This document shows, one piece after another, positions 1 to 5,755 of a stretch of 5,803 nt of DNA (position 1 is the stretch's first letter; each line of letters opens with the position of its first letter). Origin of the DNA: an uncultured Bacillota bacterium (lineage in GTDB: Bacteria > Bacillota_I > Bacilli_A > Izemoplasmatales > UBA1188); NCBI GenBank assembly GCA_900318975.1, contig ONMY01000147.1, positions 1-5,803 on the forward strand. The letters run 5' to 3'. The notes below the pieces were generated by a model. It saw nothing but the letters and a program-made list of their open reading frames with translations, did not search any database and was not told the DNA's origin. The position numbers were made by a program, and so were the translations under genes.

Positions 1-184
1 ATTTGAAGGATTAACTCCGCTTGAGATTAAATTAGTAGAACTTAGAGTTATAAAAAAAGAACCTCTACCACAAATCCTAAAAGAATACGATTTAAAAAGA
101 AATACGTTCTATAAAATTTTAAATCATTCGATTGATAAAATAAAGAATAATGTTAGTAAATATGCTGTGCTTTTTTTGGATTAA
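1..184 (+). CDS. Sigma-70 family RNA polymerase sigma factor, C-terminal end (partial; probably SigH-like)
   Basis: Only the last 60 codons are present, read from base 2 to the TAA at 182-184; the 5' end lies outside the window. The peptide begins FEGLTPLEIKLVELRV and continues with a helix-turn-helix-like stretch (LPQILKEYDLKRNTFYKIL) and a basic helix. This is the layout of sigma region 4, which contacts the -35 element: an 'LT/S-x-LE' entry helix, the HTH, and a K/R-rich end. The assignment to the SigH type rests mainly on position: in Bacillus subtilis sigH lies immediately upstream of rpmG-secE-nusG, and here rpmG follows on the same strand after the inserted operon. The HTH is degenerate compared with housekeeping sigma factors. 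Another small HTH regulator cannot be excluded from 60 residues. The gene ends inside its own terminator hairpin. Confidence 0.65.
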   Translation, partial: FEGLTPLEIKLVELRVIKKEPLPQILKEYDLKRNTFYKILNHSIDKIKNNVSKYAVLFLD

Positions 185-198
185 AAGCACATTTTTTT
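166..198 (+). terminator. Rho-independent terminator of the sigma factor gene
   Basis: A perfect 9-bp inverted repeat (TGTGCTTTT at 166-174 pairing with AAAAGCACA at 183-191) encloses an 8-nt loop and is followed at once by seven T residues (192-198). The stem covers the last codons and the stop codon of the sigma gene. It should isolate the downstream operon from readthrough. The T-rich 5' arm and A-rich 3' arm could let it work partly in reverse, but no gene converges on it here. Confidence 0.85.
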
Positions 199-238
199 AT
201 TGTATAAAACACGCATTTCTTCCATTTTCATAAAAAAC

Positions 239-267
239 TTGATATGTATTTATACATATATTATAAT
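239..267 (+). promoter_or_regulatory. Sigma-A-type promoter of the three-gene operon
   Basis: TTGATA at 239-244 (one mismatch to TTGACA) is separated by exactly 17 nt from a consensus TATAAT at 262-267. The predicted transcript starts near 273-274, giving a leader of about 27 nt ahead of the first gene. An A-rich stretch (about 230-237) lies just upstream of the -35 box and could act as a weak UP element. The near-consensus elements suggest a strong promoter unless it is repressed, which fits the palindrome in its spacer. Confidence 0.8.
242..259 (+). promoter_or_regulatory. 18-base palindrome in the promoter spacer, candidate operator
   Basis: ATATGTATTTATACATAT is two perfect 8-bp arms (242-249 and 252-259) around a TT centre. 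It overlaps the last bases of the -35 box and ends just before the -10 box, so a dimeric repressor bound here would block RNA polymerase. The sequence is AT-rich, so some self-complementarity is expected by chance, but the inner ATGTAT/ATACAT core and its exact position favour a real site. The repressor is not encoded in this window; the family (TetR, GntR, PadR or other) cannot be told from the site alone. Confidence 0.55.
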
Positions 268-287
268 AATAGAGTAGTTGTATTTTA

Positions 288-295
288 AAGAGGAG
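288..295 (+). promoter_or_regulatory. Ribosome binding site of the SPFH gene
   Basis: AAGAGGAG ends 5 nt before the ATG at 301 and closely matches the anti-Shine-Dalgarno sequence. It supports 301 rather than the in-frame ATG at codon 8 as the start. Confidence 0.85.
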
Positions 296-300
296 CTTAT

Positions 301-1431
301 ATGAAAAAAGACGAAATCGAAATGAAGGCAGTAGACACATATGAATTAAATAGTACAACAGGTGGCAGGCTCGAACTTCCTAAAAACATTTTGAAAATTA
401 GAATTGAAAATGATAATGATTCAATGTTTTTTAGAGCTTATGGCGACATCGCAAATATGGATGCAAAAATTGTTGTTTCAGAACCTAATGTCGCAATTCT
501 TGTGAAGGATGGTGTTAAATCTCCACTTTTAACAAATGGAGCATTCCCTATTTACGAAAAGAATGAAAAGAAGAAAAAAGGTTGTATTTTCTGTAGAAGA
601 AAAGCCCTTAAAGAACAAAAAGTAATCGATTTAATCGTATATAATCCAACATATGCATATCATGCTTATTGGGGAATTTCAGAGCCAATAAGAACTCGTG
701 ATGTTGAAACCCAAATTCCAATTTCTTTTAGATCACTCGGATACTATGATGTAAAGATTTCTAATGTTGAAAAACTCCATAATAGTCTTGTAGGTTCTTC
801 TAGATCTTTTTCTATGGATAATTTATTAGATAGAATCACTCCAATAGTTTCTCAGGTTGTTAAAAATGAAATCGTTAATGTTATTCACAATCTTCATTTA
901 AACTATATCGACGTTACAAATCATATCTTAGAGATTGCAGAACAGATTCAACCAATTGTTTCTGAAACATTAAATGAACAATATGGTCTTTTTGTTCCTA
1001 TCTTTGTAATCGACAAACTCAATATTTCAGATGAAGATAGAGATGCAATCGAAACAGCTCTTAAAGAAGAACGTGAGAAATTTAATTACAAGAAAGATGC
1101 TAAAGAAATTGCTGACGAACTTGAAAGACTTGACGATAAAGAATGGGAAAGAGACAAATACCTTATTGGCCTTAGAAGAGAAGACTATGCTAAATATCTA
1201 GAAGTTTTAAAAGTAATTGGCTATCCAAAATCTTTTAAGGAAAGTTCAAGCACAGATAAATCAAAATCAAATTCTTACTGTCCAAAATGTGGCAACCCAG
1301 TAGAAAAAGATGCTACATTTTGCCCTAAATGTGGAGAACAATTAAAAACAATTGAAAGAAAGTGCCCTCACTGCGGAAAACAAATAACTTCAAAAGGAAA
1401 ATATTGTCCACATTGCGGAAAGGAACTTTAA
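301..1431 (+). CDS. SPFH/band-7 domain protein (YdjI type) with C-terminal double zinc ribbon
   Basis: 376 residues. The N-terminal two thirds resemble the YdjI-like SPFH branch: strands around 56-70 with 'SEPNVAILVKDG', then 'YNPTYAYHAYWGISEPI' and 'RTRDVETQIPISFRSLGYYDVKI' (about 114-153), which match the family's W-G-(T/I)-x-x-P-I and G-x-Y-x-(I/V)-x-I landmarks. A helical segment follows (about 172-310), charged from about 245 as in SPFH proteins that oligomerise. A Ser/Lys-rich linker (312-325) leads to two tandem zinc ribbons: Cys 327/330/341/344 and 355/358/369/372. A further CxxC (Cys 95/98) lies in a basic loop inside the SPFH domain. No signal peptide or membrane span is visible, so it is probably cytosolic or peripheral to the membrane. 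SPFH proteins scaffold membrane domains; in B. subtilis YdjI acts with PspA and YdjGH at the envelope. Its first place in the operon suggests a scaffold or sensor role, which is inference. The family call is firm, the function is not. Confidence 0.85.
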   Translation: MKKDEIEMKAVDTYELNSTTGGRLELPKNILKIRIENDNDSMFFRAYGDIANMDAKIVVSEPNVAILVKDGVKSPLLTNGAFPIYEKNEKKKKGCIFCRRKALKEQKVIDLIVYNPTYAYHAYWGISEPIRTRDVETQIPISFRSLGYYDVKISNVEKLHNSLVGSSRSFSMDNLLDRITPIVSQVVKNEIVNVIHNLHLNYIDVTNHILEIAEQIQPIVSETLNEQYGLFVPIFVIDKLNISDEDRDAIETALKEEREKFNYKKDAKEIADELERLDDKEWERDKYLIGLRREDYAKYLEVLKVIGYPKSFKESSSTDKSKSNSYCPKCGNPVEKDATFCPKCGEQLKTIERKCPHCGKQITSKGKYCPHCGKEL

Positions 1432-1434
1432 AAA

Positions 1435-2154
1435 ATGTTTCAATGCAAGAATTGTTCATCTGAACTAATTGATACTGGCAGTGGATATAAATGCAAATTT
1501 TGTAGGAGTACGTATTCGTATTCCGATTTTGCTGTTGTTAGAAAAACTAGTATAACTTTAAATCAATCTGCAAGTGAAATATATGCAAAAAATGTTGATG
1601 GAGTTGTATTGATTCATGATATTGAAAACCAAGCAGCTGGTTCAGGTTTTGTATATGATTGTAAAAAAGGTCTAATAATTACTAATGCTCATGTTATTTA
1701 TAATGAGACTAAAAAAACAGCAAGTAATGATCTTTATGTTGAAATTTTAAATAAAAAATATACCGCTAAGGTGCTACATAATACTGTTCCAATTGGAGAT
1801 AATGATGTTGCGCTTTTAAAAGTTGAGACTTCAGATAAATTACACGAATTAAAAATTGGAGATAGTGATAATATCAAAAATGGTGAAGAAGTAATTTCTA
1901 TTGGAAATGCTCTTGGAAGAGGAATATCTGTTACAAGAGGAATTGTTTCAGATAATAAGAGATTTTTAAATAATTCTACATATATTATGTCTGATGTTGC
2001 TATCAACCCAGGTAATAGTGGCGGTCCATTATTCAATGAAAAAGGAGAAGTTATTGCAATTTGTGTTTCATCTCATGTTGATGCTGAATTAATGAATTAC
2101 TTCATTCCTATTAATCATGTCTTAGAAATACTGAAAAACTGGGGGATTAAATAA
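1435..2154 (+). CDS. Cytosolic zinc-ribbon trypsin-like (HtrA/S1C-type) serine protease
   Basis: 239 residues. An N-terminal zinc ribbon (Cys 4/7 and 20/23) is followed by a trypsin-fold protease domain from about 46 to the end. The triad is complete: His86 in 'ITNAHV', Asp124 in 'GDNDVALLKV' and Ser195 in 'NPGNSGGPLF', all typical of the HtrA/DegP group. 'GSGFVYD' and 'SIGNALG' are also family landmarks. Unlike DegP/HtrA it has no signal peptide, no membrane anchor and no PDZ domain, so it should act inside the cell, presumably brought to its partners by the zinc ribbon. The start at 1435 lies 3 nt after the previous stop, with AAGGA at 1420-1424 as a plausible ribosome site inside the upstream gene. 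It ends overlapping the TIR gene by one base, so the genes are co-transcribed and probably translationally coupled. Its substrate is unknown; one of the two neighbours is a reasonable guess. Confidence 0.9.
   Translation: MFQCKNCSSELIDTGSGYKCKFCRSTYSYSDFAVVRKTSITLNQSASEIYAKNVDGVVLIHDIENQAAGSGFVYDCKKGLIITNAHVIYNETKKTASNDLYVEILNKKYTAKVLHNTVPIGDNDVALLKVETSDKLHELKIGDSDNIKNGEEVISIGNALGRGISVTRGIVSDNKRFLNNSTYIMSDVAINPGNSGGPLFNEKGEVIAICVSSHVDAELMNYFIPINHVLEILKNWGIK
2141..2146 (+). promoter_or_regulatory. Ribosome binding site of the TIR gene, inside the protease gene
   Basis: GGGGGA lies 7 nt ahead of the ATG at 2154, within the last codons of the protease gene. The TAATG junction (stop 2152-2154, start 2154-2156) is a classic coupling arrangement and fixes the TIR gene start. 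Confidence 0.75.
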
Positions 2155-5100
2155 TGCCGGATATCATTGTTACTTGCCCACACTGCAGTGGTAGTAATAC
2201 AATTGATTCATCACTAAGGACAGTACATTGTAAATGGTGTCGAGAAGATTTTTTACTCGAAACCGTTGATAGTCATATATTTGATGATGCAATAAGAAAA
2301 AGAAATTATTTAGAGTTCGACGAAGCTACATCAGAACTTGAGAATTTACTCTCAAGCGGAAACCATAGTGCTGAACTTTATTTTCAATTGTTATTATCGG
2401 ATTATGGTGTTTCATATGTAGATGTCAATGATGAAACAAGCATACGTCAAATACCAACACTTAATAGACTTCAAAATAAGTCTATTTTTGAAAAAGAAGA
2501 ATACAAAAAACTCGAAAAAGAGTTATCAGATGATAAAGAAAAATTAGAAATATATAGGAAAAAACTTGAGGAAATCGATAAACTTCGTGCTGATTCGATT
2601 AAACTCATGGAAAAACAAGACCCATTTGATATCTTTATTTGCTACAAGAGAACTAAAAGAATTAATGATGAGAGTTATCGCACAAAAGATAGTGAAACAG
2701 CAAGAAGACTTTATGATAAGTTTAGCAAATGGGGACTTAAAGTATTTTTTGCAGAAGAAACACTTCATCATGAATTCGCAGGAAAAGCATTTGAACCTAT
2801 CATCTATTCTGCACTAATGTCTGCCAAAGTTTTTATTCTCGTATGTGCTTCTCCAAAAGAACCTGAGATGATTCTATCACCATGGGTTAAAAATGAATGG
2901 CAAAGATATAAAAAGAGAATTGAAACTGAATCAGATTCTAAGCTTAGATTAATTCCTGTTTTTGATAATGGTTTTGAACCTGAACAACTTCCAAAACAAC
3001 TATATAGTAAGAAGATGGGAAACTTTGAAGGATTAACATTGAATGATGAATTTGATAAAAACATCTTAAATGTAATCAATCAAGTAATATCCAAAGAAAA
3101 AAGGAAAAAATTTCAAGAAATAGTTGTAAAAACTGAAAATGTTAGTATCAATGTCGCAACAACTAATATCACTTTAAGCGAATTCAAAGGATACCAATTA
3201 CAAAACCTCGACGTTTCTCAAGAAGCGCTATTTAGAATGGCTCTTTCTGATATGAAAGCCAATAATAAGCGTTCTTATGCTAAGGCCTATAAGTCATTAA
3301 AAGAGATTTCTGATAAAAATTCACATAACTACAAAGCAAACTTAGCTAAGGTTAAATGTGATTTTGAAATACCTTACGATAATTCTCTTTCTGATCAGAG
3401 CTTATTCACTCTTTTCGAAAACAAGAATTATGAAAAATTCATTGGCGATTATATTGATTTAATTTCAATCAATGATGATAATCAAAAAACCATTCAAGAT
3501 ACATTTTTCAATCTTTTGATTAATACAATCAAAGAAACATTTGAAAAATCATGCTTTTCTAATTTTGAAAAGATTTTATCTGAAGATCCTAATAAGAATC
3601 TTTTCTTAATTCTTTTCCAAACATATACATATAGTGATAAAGAGAAAAAAGAAAAAATTGATGAGCTTTCTAAAGCGTTTTTAGACTCGCTTAAAGTTTA
3701 TAAATATCTACCAAATGAGAATATGCCAACATACTCTTTCAAAAAAAGCTATAGAAAGTATATGAAGGATTTGAGTAAATACTTAAAGAAGGAAGCATCT
3801 AATTCAAAAGAACTAGCTATCCTTATCGAATCGTTTATAAATAGACTTTTTGTTCCTCTTTATGCATCGCTTGGGGAAAGAGGATCATATGAACTCATAA
3901 ATGTATATTATACAATTCATCAATATTTAACAGAAAAATATTCTGATAATAAAAATTTAGCTTCTTTAAATGATTCATTAATTGATAAAATACTAGAGAT
4001 TCACCCATTCTATGAGAAGGCTCTTTTCATTAAATTCTTTAGAACTAATAAGTTAAGTTATTATTTTTCAAAAGATCAGAATGAAAGAATTAGTGGAATC
4101 ACTGATAATGATAGTGAAAGTGCACCATTTGATGAAGATGACTTTTCAGATCTTTTCAGCTCAAAATTAAGAGCTAAAGAAGGAGATAGCGATTATGTAT
4201 TTGGATCTTACGAGCCCGCTGAAAACATACTCGAACACTTCAAGAAAATTGATATCGAAGATGAAAATGCAAAGCCAATGTATAATAATTTATATTATGT
4301 ACTTGCAAAAACAATTAAGGGTGGCTTCGAATGGAAATTGAAAGATGATAGTTCTTTCTCTTTTACCTATAGAAAGATTTTAGAATTGATAGGTGATAAA
4401 CAGAAGAAGATTAAGAAAGAAAGCGCTAAAAATGTTATCAAGAGGATTGATGAAATCAGTAAAGATTTCTTTGAGATTGTCCCATCAACAAAATTAAGAA
4501 AGGATAGCCACAAGAAAATACTTACAGAAACCGGTAATCAATTACTAATAAGTGGACTATTTGATGAAGCACAATTATTCTTTGAAGAAGTATTAACTTT
4601 TGATGAACATGATGTAAATATTCTTTGGGAGCTTGTTAAGTGCGAAATCAAGTGCGTTACTAACTATGATGTTATTCTTTCAAAGAAAAATATCCATGAT
4701 ACAAAAGCATTTAGAAATCTAGTTGAAACATATATATCTTATTATCCAGACAAGATTAATATTCATGAGAATTTCTATTCATGTGCAGAAAATGTGAAAA
4801 ATGGAAAACTAAGAGAAAAGAATAAATATTATAGATTGTTTGCTTTAAAATCAAAAGAGAACATTAAAAATAGGAATATTGATTCAGTTGAATCTATCGT
4901 TAATAATTTTAATTTAGGCCAGTACTCAAGTGAATCTACAAATATGAAATATGACTCAAATCAGGACAAATATGGAGTACACGTATTCTTTATTCCTTTA
5001 ATTTTTGCATCGATATTATCAATTGTTTTCTATCTTGCATATTTCTTACTCCCAGATATTGAAGACTGGATTGTGTTATCTGGTGGCGGACTTTTAGCAC

Positions 5101-5678
5101 TATTAATCGTTTTATTGTTTAATAAAAAATCCCCAGTTGGTAGGCATCAAGTTCTCTTCTATGGTGAATATAAATCAAGATATAAAAAGAGTGAGATTGC
5201 ACTTCTCATCTATCAAGTAATAATGTGGATATTCACATTAACTACAATAGTTGCTATATGGGGCCTTATTCCAAAGCTTTCTGCAAGATTTGATTACATC
5301 GACATAATATATACATATGTTGATGGCCTTGCTGATTCATCTGATAGTGTTGCATATATAATCACTGCAAAAGTTTTTAGGATGATTTTAACAGCATTCA
5401 TATTATTTGGATTAATGGCATCTCAAGCATTTACAAAAAAGAAAAATAAGGACATTATGTCGCTAACAAGTGCATCACTATCATTCAATATTCTCTTATA
5501 TTTCACTGCCACAACAGGATTCTTATTTGTTGTAAAGACAATATTAAGGGAATGCTCTATTGATTTTTTAACTAGTTTTGTTGGCGGATCGGCAATTGGA
5601 ATATTCTTATCTCTATTATTAGCATATTTGGTTGCTATTCACCTAATAGACAGTATGGTGCAAAAGAAAATCCTTTAA
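2154..5678 (+). CDS. Zinc ribbon-TIR domain-helical repeat-polytopic membrane protein
   Basis: 1174 residues. Domains in order: an N-terminal zinc ribbon (Cys 8/11 and 26/29); a helical region (about 40-152) ending in a strongly charged, possibly coiled-coil segment (112-152); a TIR domain (about 157-310) with strand 'FDIFICYKR', 'RTKDSETARRLYDKF', 'GLKVFFAEETL' and 'WVKNEWQRY'. Glu248 in WVKNE aligns by eye with the catalytic glutamate of the WVHKE motif of the NADase SARM1, and 'IPVFDNGFEPEQLP' also resembles the segment that follows there, so NAD+ cleavage is plausible but unproven. Residues 340-935 are helical with TPR-like repeats, the clearest at about 786-830; 644-680 is an acidic, probably disordered linker. 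The end has about six membrane spans (near 943-966, 971-989, 1014-1039, 1066-1091, 1108-1128, 1139-1163). The zinc-ribbon/TIR front half matches, from memory, a widespread uncharacterised Firmicutes family. Likely role: membrane-bound effector of the operon, in defence or envelope stress. Confidence 0.88.
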   Translation: MPDIIVTCPHCSGSNTIDSSLRTVHCKWCREDFLLETVDSHIFDDAIRKRNYLEFDEATSELENLLSSGNHSAELYFQLLLSDYGVSYVDVNDETSIRQIPTLNRLQNKSIFEKEEYKKLEKELSDDKEKLEIYRKKLEEIDKLRADSIKLMEKQDPFDIFICYKRTKRINDESYRTKDSETARRLYDKFSKWGLKVFFAEETLHHEFAGKAFEPIIYSALMSAKVFILVCASPKEPEMILSPWVKNEWQRYKKRIETESDSKLRLIPVFDNGFEPEQLPKQLYSKKMGNFEGLTLNDEFDKNILNVINQVISKEKRKKFQEIVVKTENVSINVATTNITLSEFKGYQLQNLDVSQEALFRMALSDMKANNKRSYAKAYKSLKEISDKNSHNYKANLAKVKCDFEIPYDNSLSDQSLFTLFENKNYEKFIGDYIDLISINDDNQKTIQDTFFNLLINTIKETFEKSCFSNFEKILSEDPNKNLFLILFQTYTYSDKEKKEKIDELSKAFLDSLKVYKYLPNENMPTYSFKKSYRKYMKDLSKYLKKEASNSKELAILIESFINRLFVPLYASLGERGSYELINVYYTIHQYLTEKYSDNKNLASLNDSLIDKILEIHPFYEKALFIKFFRTNKLSYYFSKDQNERISGITDNDSESAPFDEDDFSDLFSSKLRAKEGDSDYVFGSYEPAENILEHFKKIDIEDENAKPMYNNLYYVLAKTIKGGFEWKLKDDSSFSFTYRKILELIGDKQKKIKKESAKNVIKRIDEISKDFFEIVPSTKLRKDSHKKILTETGNQLLISGLFDEAQLFFEEVLTFDEHDVNILWELVKCEIKCVTNYDVILSKKNIHDTKAFRNLVETYISYYPDKINIHENFYSCAENVKNGKLREKNKYYRLFALKSKENIKNRNIDSVESIVNNFNLGQYSSESTNMKYDSNQDKYGVHVFFIPLIFASILSIVFYLAYFLLPDIEDWIVLSGGGLLALLIVLLFNKKSPVGRHQVLFYGEYKSRYKKSEIALLIYQVIMWIFTLTTIVAIWGLIPKLSARFDYIDIIYTYVDGLADSSDSVAYIITAKVFRMILTAFILFGLMASQAFTKKKNKDIMSLTSASLSFNILLYFTATTGFLFVVKTILRECSIDFLTSFVGGSAIGIFLSLLLAYLVAIHLIDSMVQKKIL
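2622..3083 (+). other. TIR domain region within the large membrane protein
   Basis: Residues about 157-310. The order of elements is that of bacterial TIR domains: first strand DIFICYKR, an RTxDS box, the BB-loop region after KVFFAEETL, a helix with EPIIYSALMSAKVFILV, then WVKNEWQRY holding the candidate catalytic Glu248 (codon 2895-2897), and IPVFDNGF. Boundaries are approximate. Confidence 0.85.
4980..5642 (+). other. C-terminal membrane domain, about six transmembrane segments
   Basis: Residues about 943-1163 contain six hydrophobic stretches of 19-26 residues separated by charged turns such as NKKSPVGRH, KSRYKKSE and TKKKNKD. An even number of spans would leave the C-terminus (MVQKKIL) on the same side as the TIR domain, which must be cytosolic to reach NAD+; the lysine-rich turns after spans 2 and 4 agree with the positive-inside rule. 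No known transporter or channel signature was recognised. Confidence 0.8.
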
Positions 5679-5690
5679 AAATTTAAATTC

Positions 5691-5720
5691 GAAAAGTTTA
5701 ATACTTGACTTTTCATTTTT
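5691..5720 (+). terminator. Weak candidate terminator of the operon
   Basis: A perfect 7-bp inverted repeat (GAAAAGT at 5691-5697, ACTTTTC at 5708-5714) with a 10-nt loop is followed by A and five T residues (5716-5720). The stem has only two G-C pairs, so termination may be leaky. It overlaps the -35 box of the next promoter. No better terminator is seen between 5679 and rpmG. Confidence 0.45.
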
Positions 5721-5733
5721 ATATCTATAAAAT
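5705..5733 (+). promoter_or_regulatory. Promoter of rpmG (and probably secE-nusG beyond the window)
   Basis: TTGACT at 5705-5710, a 17-nt spacer, and TAAAAT at 5728-5733. A start of transcription is expected near 5740, leaving a leader of only about 15 nt that still holds the ribosome site. An alternative -10, TATAAA at 5726-5731, would give a poorer 15-nt spacing. A strong promoter of its own fits a housekeeping ribosomal gene separated from its usual upstream neighbour. Confidence 0.7.
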
Positions 5734-5755
5734 ATATAAAATGGGACGACCGATA

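Noticed and set aside
1435..1510. Signal peptide at the protease N-terminus
   Set aside because: The first 25 residues form a CxxC/CxxC zinc ribbon with polar residues and no hydrophobic core.
1734..2036. Open frame on the minus strand opposite the protease gene
   Set aside because: It lies wholly inside the protease gene, which has an intact catalytic triad and ribosome site; the antisense peptide has no recognisable domain and no convincing start signals.
2544..3079. Short open frames on both strands inside the TIR coding region (2544-2771 and 2804-3079 minus, 2566-2817 plus)
   Set aside because: They overlap the conserved TIR domain in other frames, lack ribosome sites and look like by-products of AT-rich coding sequence.
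301..5678. Thoeris or another named TIR defence system
   Set aside because: Thoeris needs a ThsA-type (SIR2/SLOG or other) effector next to a TIR gene; none is present, and the TIR protein here has its own membrane domain and different partners.
5741..5755. Earlier in-frame ATG for rpmG giving MGRPI ahead of MQEKV
   Set aside because: No ribosome site precedes it, it coincides with the predicted transcript start, and L33 proteins normally begin close to the MxxKVxL strand; GGGA at 5743-5746 serves the ATG at 5756.
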